Program-made: the position numbers and the translations under genes
Notes under the pieces: model-generated
What the model saw: only the letters and a program-made list of their open reading frames with translations
What the model was told of the DNA's origin: nothing
Databases searched by the model: none
Part shown: positions 60,230 through 64,000 of the stretch, in pieces
How positions within the stretch are numbered: position 1 is the stretch's first letter
Layout of the letters: every line of letters starts with the position of its first letter
Source: Bradyrhizobium frederickii
Lineage (GTDB): Bacteria; Pseudomonadota; Alphaproteobacteria; Rhizobiales; Xanthobacteraceae
Assembly (NCBI RefSeq): GCF_004570865.1
Contig: NZ_SPQS01000015.1
Span: forward strand, 122,728-186,727
Direction of reading: 5' to 3'
Length of the DNA: 64,000 bases

Positions 60230-60532
60230 GTGCTTGATTTTGACGAGCTGCGTGAACTCGCGGCCGATGTGCGTGTTTTTGTCGAGCTCGCCGAGGACAA
60301 GGCCGAAGCGCTCAAAGCCGTCATCGCGGCCTATGACGTGGTGCTGGCGATCTTCCCCGCCGACGAGGGCATGGGCCTCCATGTCATCAAGGGCAGTGAG
60401 ATCCTGGACCGGATCGCAAGATCAGGGAGCCATGCGGTCTACAGCCACACGGCGGTCGCGGTCCCCGACCTGCAACATGCGCAAGCGCTCAAGCTGCTGA
60501 CGGCCCCGGTCGAGCAACGGATCGCGGCCTAA
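60230..60532 (+). CDS. Hypothetical protein, 100 aa
   Basis: Start chosen at GTG 60230 with GGAG about 10 nt upstream; a TTG at 60209 is the alternative. It reads (M)LDFDELRELAADVRVFVELA, EDKAEALKAVIAAYDVVLAI, FPADEGMGLHVIKGSEILDR. An alpha/beta soluble protein; I do not recognise a family. The stop TAA is part of the ~100-bp repeat copy 3 that follows. Confidence 0.6.
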   Translation: MLDFDELRELAADVRVFVELAEDKAEALKAVIAAYDVVLAIFPADEGMGLHVIKGSEILDRIARSGSHAVYSHTAVAVPDLQHAQALKLLTAPVEQRIAA

Positions 60533-60633
60533 AGCATGATCCGGAAAAGTGCGCAGCGGTTTTCCGAAAAGATCATGCTTAAACAACAACCTAAAGCGCG
60601 ATGACGATTCGTCCCAATCGCATCGTGCTTTAG
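60530..60633. repeat. ~100-bp intergenic repeat (AAGCATGATCCGG family), copy 3
   Basis: The most complete copy: TAAAGCATGATCCGGAAAAG at the left, AACAACAACCTAAAGCGCGA in the middle and CATCGTGCTTTA at the right end. Its first three bases are the stop codon of the preceding gene. Confidence 0.92.
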
Positions 60634-60694
60634 TTGCCGGCGCCGAGGATGTCTGCCTCGGCCGTCGTCCCCTGGGGCGCCGCCGAGGGTCCTA

Positions 60695-61072
60695 TCAGCG
60701 GAGCCGGTTCAGGACCAGGAGCGGGATCCACGATCCCAACACCATGAAGATCGCCATCGCCGCGACCACGACGTATTTCAGGGGATGTTGCGACGAGGCG
60801 AGCGAGCCTTCGAGGCGAAGGTAAGGTAGCACGGCCTCCATGGCCATTCCGATCAGGGCCACCGCCGTCAGGCCGCCCACGATTGATGCGAAGAGATTGA
60901 CGATCCATCCCATCACGCCGCGCTTGGTCGACCACGCCTCGTAGATCGCGACTGCCAGCATCACGACGACAAAGACCAGCATGAAGCTCATCGAGCCGCC
61001 GACGCTCGACGTCGGGCCGAAGACCTCCAGCAGCAGCATGGCCGCCACCGCAAGCAGCGTGATCGTCTTCAC
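60695..61072 (-). CDS. Small multi-pass membrane protein, 125 aa
   Basis: Three or four hydrophobic helices: MKTITLLAVAAMLLLEVFGP, SMSFMLVFVVVMLAVAIYEA, GWIVNLFASIVGGLTAVALI and LKYVVVAAMAIFMVLGSWIP. No family is recognised. It starts 10 bp after the 55-aa gene on the same strand, so the two form a small operon. Confidence 0.65.
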   Translation of the reverse strand: MKTITLLAVAAMLLLEVFGPTSSVGGSMSFMLVFVVVMLAVAIYEAWSTKRGVMGWIVNLFASIVGGLTAVALIGMAMEAVLPYLRLEGSLASSQHPLKYVVVAAMAIFMVLGSWIPLLVLNRLR

Positions 61073-61082
61073 GAAGCTCCCC

Positions 61083-61250
61083 TCATCCGTGCCCCAGCAG
61101 CAACACCGCAGAGCCGATCACGATACAACCGAGGCCGAAGAGGGCCGTCGCGATCTCGACGGCATTTTCCAGGCCGAAGAACCTGACGACGGCGCTCCAT
61201 GCGGCGGACAGAAGAATATCCACGATCGCGCTGAGCAGGGCTTGAAGCAT
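61083..61250 (-). CDS. Small membrane protein, 55 aa
   Basis: MLQALLSAIVDILLSAAWSA then VVRFFGLENAVEIATALFGL and GCIVIGSAVLLLGHG: two hydrophobic helices. It is the first gene of a two-gene unit with the 125-aa membrane protein. Unknown function. Confidence 0.6.
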   Translation of the reverse strand: MLQALLSAIVDILLSAAWSAVVRFFGLENAVEIATALFGLGCIVIGSAVLLLGHG

Positions 61251-61344
61251 AAGAATTGGTCGCGCCGGCGGAACTGGGGTTCAACCGCCGTAACCGCTCG
61301 GCCCCTCCCGCGCCAGGGCTGCCGAGCCGGCGAAGCCACAGCCC

Positions 61345-61572
61345 TCACCGAATATCCCCGGCCTTCCGGCTGTCACCAATCGAGACCGGCTTGTTGAGGA
61401 AATACTCGCGGTTGCCGGTCGCGGCTTCCGCGTACTGGTCGATCGCCACGATGATGGCCTGGACGTGGGCATAGCACCACCCTTCCCGCGTCGCCCGTCG
61501 GCGAACGTCCTCGAGCGCGGTCAGGAATGGCGACAGCTCTCTCTCGTCATCGAACCACCGCCTGCTCACCAT
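61345..61572 (-). CDS. Small hypothetical protein, 75 aa
   Basis: MVSRRWFDDERELSPFLTAL, EDVRRRATREGWCYAHVQAI, IVAIDQYAEAATGNREYFLN, KPVSIGDSRKAGDIR. It matches a small soluble family common in Bradyrhizobium (pattern REGWCYxHVQAIxVxIDQYAExAxGNREYFxNKP) of unknown role. It overlaps the stop of the 77-aa gene by 7 nt. Confidence 0.75.
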   Translation of the reverse strand: MVSRRWFDDERELSPFLTALEDVRRRATREGWCYAHVQAIIVAIDQYAEAATGNREYFLNKPVSIGDSRKAGDIR

Positions 61573-61799
61573 GTCCTCCCGCCGAGCACCCTACCCTTGG
61601 CCGAGCGCGGCTGCGCCGCCTTCAGCGCGTCGCGCTCCGCGCAAAGACTCTCGACCTTCGCTTCCATTCGCGACAGCAACGCTTCGGCCGAGGCCGTGCC
61701 GACGCCGGCCCGTTGCAGCTGGAGGATCTCCTTCCTCTGCCTGCCCATCTGGATGCGCATCCGTTCGATCTCCCGCCTGACATGGTCCAGGTCCGGCAT
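61566..61799 (-). CDS. Small coiled-coil hypothetical protein, 77 aa
   Basis: Starts MPDLDHVRREIERMRIQMGR at ATG 61799 and is a helix-rich coiled coil (QRKEILQLQRAG, EALLSRMEAKVESLCAERDA) ending in a basic tail. It resembles small conserved Bradyrhizobium proteins. It is translationally coupled with the 75-aa gene (7-nt overlap), so the two probably act together. Confidence 0.65.
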   Translation of the reverse strand: MPDLDHVRREIERMRIQMGRQRKEILQLQRAGVGTASAEALLSRMEAKVESLCAERDALKAAQPRSAKGRVLGGRTW

Positions 61800-61894
61800 T
61801 GTTCCGCCTCGCGAATTTTGGAGCTGGCCCATGAGAACAAAAACGGAACGAAGAGTCGAGTCCGACGTTGTACGGAGCGGAAAGGAGCCGCGCG

Positions 61895-62086
61895 ATGGCC
61901 GACAACACCCAGAAGGATCCGAAGGACTGGGTTTCCGGAGACGACCCGATGACCGGAGCCCAGGAATCCTACCTCAAGACCCTGGCCGAGCAGGCGCACG
62001 AAAGTCCGCCCGAGACCGAGCTGACCAAGGCCGAGGCCTCGGAGCTGATCGACAAGATGCGGCAAAAGGCCGGGCTGGACAAATAG
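61895..62086 (+). CDS. DUF3072 family protein
   Basis: A 63-aa soluble protein: MADNTQKDPKDWVSGDDPMT, GAQESYLKTLAEQAHESPPE, TELTKAEASELIDKMRQKAG. This is the DUF3072 pattern (DPxDWxTGDEPMTxAQxSYLxTL...). AAAGGAG lies 6-7 nt upstream of ATG 61895. The role is not known. Confidence 0.85.
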   Translation: MADNTQKDPKDWVSGDDPMTGAQESYLKTLAEQAHESPPETELTKAEASELIDKMRQKAGLDK

Positions 62087-62144
62087 GCCCCGGAATTGCG
62101 GAAGCACCGAGCCGTGTGTATGCAAACGAAATTGGGAATCGAAA

Positions 62145-62297
62145 ATGCCTTATTTCGTTTGCGCCCGCGATGGAGCGGGCCAGATCATCTTGAAACGCGA
62201 CACCAGGGAAGCGGCCGAGAAGAAGGCCGCCGAGCTCCGCGACCTGGGCTATTTCGAAGTCGAGATTGTTGCGAAGGGTGAAGAGAAGGCGGCGTGA
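62145..62297 (+). CDS. Small hypothetical protein, 50 aa
   Basis: MPYFVCARDGAGQIILKRDT then REAAEKKAAELRDLGYFEVE and IVAKGEEKAA. A compact beta-alpha-beta-like micro-protein resembling small rhizobial proteins. It lies 58 bp after the DUF3072 gene on the same strand. Confidence 0.6.
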   Translation: MPYFVCARDGAGQIILKRDTREAAEKKAAELRDLGYFEVEIVAKGEEKAA

Positions 62298-62619
62298 GGG
62301 GCGGACGCGCTAGCAGGTCATGATGACCAAGGAAGCCATCGGCCCTTTTCTTCGTGAACGCGTGGATGACTGTTCCGCTTAGGTGGGTGACGGTTCACAG
62401 AGAGAAACTACGAGATCGCATATTACGGTGACAGCTCGTAGGATGGGTAGAGCGAAGCGAAACCCATCGATGGCCTGGTTGCGTGACGAAACATGATGGT
62501 CTCGCAAGTGCTCTACTCATCCTGCGAGCTCACGCACGTTCTTCGGCGGCGACCCTCGGGCCTCACTCCCCCCGACTTTCAATAAGCGATCAGGCAATCA
62601 ACGCACAACGGTGTCTTGA
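62298..62619. other. Intergenic region with repeat
   Basis: 322 bp. The repeat at 62433-62530 fills the middle. The part at 62320-62430 shows a short frame starting ATGATGACCAAGG that ends after 20 codons and is not convincing. No promoter was picked for the SDR gene. Confidence 0.4.
62433..62530. repeat. Palindromic repeat (AGCTCGTAGGATGGGTAGAG family)
   Basis: The ends AGCTCGTAGGATGGGTAGAG and CTCTACTCATCCTGCGAGCT are inverse with two mismatches over 20 bp. Internally, GCGAAGCGAAACCCATCGAT. Similar in design to the GTAGGGTGGGC repeats but with different sequence. Confidence 0.75.
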
Positions 62620-63279
62620 ATGAAAACCGCACTTGTCTTCGGCGCAACCGGCTTCATCGGCTCGCATTTGCTGCGCGACCTGTTGGACAGTCCCGACTAT
62701 TCGCGGGTTGTGGCGGTGGCCCGCAAGCCGCTGGCGGTGAGCCATCCGAAGCTCACGGTGCTGATTGGCGATCTCGCTTCCCTCCCCGCACTCAAGCCGC
62801 AACTGGTTGCGGACGAGATCTTCATCGCGCTCGGGACAACGCGCAAGCACACCCCTGATGAAGCCGAGTACTACAAGATCGATCATGATTATCCGGTGTT
62901 AGTGGCCGAGATCGCCAAGGCGAACGGCGCGCAGTCGGTGTTTCTGGTCACGGCCGTTGGCGCCAACGCCTCCTCCGGCGTGTTCTATCTCAGGACCAAG
63001 GGCGAGGTGGAGCGGGACATTCTCTCGCTCGATTTCGAACACACGCATATTTTCCGCCCGTCGATGATCCTCGGCGCGCGCGACGAGGACCGCCCGCGTG
63101 AACGCCTCATCATCGCGATATGGGGCGTGCTCAATCCGCTGCTCGTTGGCCCGGCCGACCGGTATCGCGGGCTCGCCGGGAACGACATCGCGCACGCCAT
63201 CGCCAAAGCCACGCGACATCAAACGGAGAAGGTGCGAATCTATCATTGGAAAGAGATGGCGGCACTGCTTCGAACGTGA
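62620..63279 (+). CDS. NAD(P)-binding oxidoreductase (SDR/HTATIP2-like)
   Basis: A 219-aa Rossmann-fold protein. The nucleotide-binding motif is TALVFGATGFIGSHLLRDLL, then VAVARKPLAVSHPKLTVLIG and ALGTTRKHTPDEAEYYKIDH. A YxxxK pair is visible in FYLRTKGEVERDIL, and the C-terminal part (HIFRPSMILGARDEDRPRER) is typical of the HTATIP2/YbjT-like extended SDR group. Substrate unknown. It stands alone between a repeat and mobile-DNA remnants. Confidence 0.85.
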   Translation: MKTALVFGATGFIGSHLLRDLLDSPDYSRVVAVARKPLAVSHPKLTVLIGDLASLPALKPQLVADEIFIALGTTRKHTPDEAEYYKIDHDYPVLVAEIAKANGAQSVFLVTAVGANASSGVFYLRTKGEVERDILSLDFEHTHIFRPSMILGARDEDRPRERLIIAIWGVLNPLLVGPADRYRGLAGNDIAHAIAKATRHQTEKVRIYHWKEMAALLRT

Positions 63280-63318
63280 TGCAGTCCGTAGCGACCATTA
63301 AATGGTTGCTACGAGCTG

Positions 63319-63591
63319 GTGGGCTGGCCGACACCCCAAGTATCGGATGCCAAACAGGCGTACGGCAGCCAGGAGAACGCCTGCCGCCGATGGGAGAAGA
63401 GCCCCTACGCGAATCTGGCGGTCTACGTGAATGCCCTTGGAGCAACGTCGAATGGTTGCCCTGCCGAGACGGAAAGCTCCGGCCAATTGAACCCGGAGTT
63501 AGCCCGCTGGCTCATGGGGTACCCGGACGGCTGGTCAAACTACGCGGCTAAGGGAACGCGATCGACCCGCACCAAGCGGAAGTCTTCATAA
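63319..63591 (+). pseudogene. C-terminal fragment resembling a DNA methyltransferase tail
   Basis: A 90-codon frame reading MGWPTPQVSDAKQAYGSQEN ... QLNPELARWLMGYPDGWSNY. The segment LNPEFxxWLMGxPxGW is the usual C-terminal tail of phage-type DNA (cytosine-5) methyltransferases, and WPTPxxxDAK is the segment before it. No catalytic part is present upstream, so this is a truncated remnant of a mobile gene. It lies beside an IS end. Confidence 0.55.
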
Positions 63592-63706
63592 GGGCAGCAA
63601 CGACAATTCCGTTGAGAACTCCGCTGCTTAAAGGCGGATAGTTTCAACTAGACGTTGGCCAGTGTAAGATTCCTCCCCCTAGGAGGAGAAGATGCCAGTC
63701 TACGAC

Positions 63707-64000
63707 TGAGCTGGCCCCGGTTGTCTGAACAGAATATCCGCGTCGATAAGTGGAGCCTCTGCCGGGGTTAGGCTGCCGTGCGGAGCGGCAGCGGGGTGAA
63801 GTAGGCTTGATCCGGTGTGCTGCCGTCAAGGCTCGAATGTGGACGGCGGCAATTGTAGAAGTCCAGATAGCGGCCAATCGAGGCGCGAGCGTCGCTGACG
63901 CTGTCGTAGGCCCGCAGATACACCTCCTCGTATTTGACGCTGCGCCACAGCCGCTCAACGAACACGTTGTCCCGCCAGGCGCCCCGGCCGTCCATACTGA
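63707..64000 (-). mobile_element. IS3-family insertion sequence, one end (partial)
   Basis: The transposase C-terminus (63768-64000) is followed toward 63707 by a likely terminal inverted repeat, TGAGCTGGCCCCGGTTGTCT, the form seen in IS3-family (IS407-like) elements. The rest lies beyond the window. The short palindrome CCTCCCCCTAGGAGG just outside (around 63672-63686) may mark the target or an older insertion. Confidence 0.75.
63768..64000 (-). CDS. IS3-family transposase OrfB, C-terminal part
   Basis: The frame is open to the window edge and ends ...MDGRGAWRDNVFVERLWRSV, KYEEVYLRAYDSVSDARASI, GRYLDFYNCRRPHSSLDGST, PDQAYF. This is the C-terminal integrase-core end (rve_3) of IS3-family OrfB: the catalytic glutamate in NVFVERLWRS and the YNxxRPHSSLDGxTP signature are visible. 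The N-terminal part and orfA lie outside the window, so intactness cannot be judged. Confidence 0.9.
   Translation of the reverse strand, partial: SMDGRGAWRDNVFVERLWRSVKYEEVYLRAYDSVSDARASIGRYLDFYNCRRPHSSLDGSTPDQAYFTPLPLRTAA

Overview
The window looks like chromosomal DNA of a GC-rich alphaproteobacterium, most likely Bradyrhizobium or a close relative. That is inferred from the aapJQMP amino acid transporter, the leucine-degradation cluster, the NDUFS4-type Complex I accessory subunit, many tiny lineage-specific ORFs and several families of short palindromic intergenic repeats that I associate with this group. No rRNA, CRISPR array, prophage or replication origin is visible. Two tRNAs (Arg-TCT, Pro-TGG) are present.

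Layout. 0.4-12.3 kb: amino acid and sulfur metabolism (cysK, aapJQMP, metC) around two tandem TPR-GT41 glycosyltransferase paralogs. 12.4-25.4 kb: cell envelope. This has a Na/phosphate cotransporter-like protein, a four-gene operon (GT39 ArnT-like, PAP2 phosphatase, GT2, LpxB-N-like membrane protein) that probably decorates lipid A or another polyprenyl-linked glycan, and the PBP1C/alpha-2-macroglobulin pair. 25.8-32.1 kb: tRNA-Arg, an orphan fold-type I PLP protein and many very small genes.

32.4-40.2 kb: two complete TRAP transporters flanking a GntR/FCD regulator. The second system is followed by a DHDPS-family aldolase and preceded by a 21-bp perfect palindrome, which forms a coherent catabolic locus of unknown substrate. 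40.4-47.8 kb: leucine catabolism (ivd, mccB, mccA, HMG-CoA lyase) with a divergent AraC regulator and an Lrp/AsnC regulator. 47.9-49.5 kb: a TetR regulator and a DMT exporter that share an operator motif. 49.7-55.9 kb: NDUFS4-like subunit, OpgC-like acyltransferase, tRNA-Pro, DUF192, double cold-shock-domain protein and sirtuin.

56-62.3 kb is a dense field of genes under 110 codons (zinc ribbon, HU, small membrane proteins), interspersed with orphan Rho-independent terminators and ~100-bp repeats. The right edge shows mobile-DNA scars: a C-terminal fragment resembling a DNA methyltransferase tail and the end of an IS3-family element that runs off the window.

No complete defence or biosynthetic system of obviously new type is visible. 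The best candidates for something undescribed are the orphan PLP protein, the recurring TGAAATCCCC-plus-terminator modules (possible sRNAs), the nested inverted-repeat structure at 58.5-58.7 kb and the GntR-TRAP-aldolase locus.
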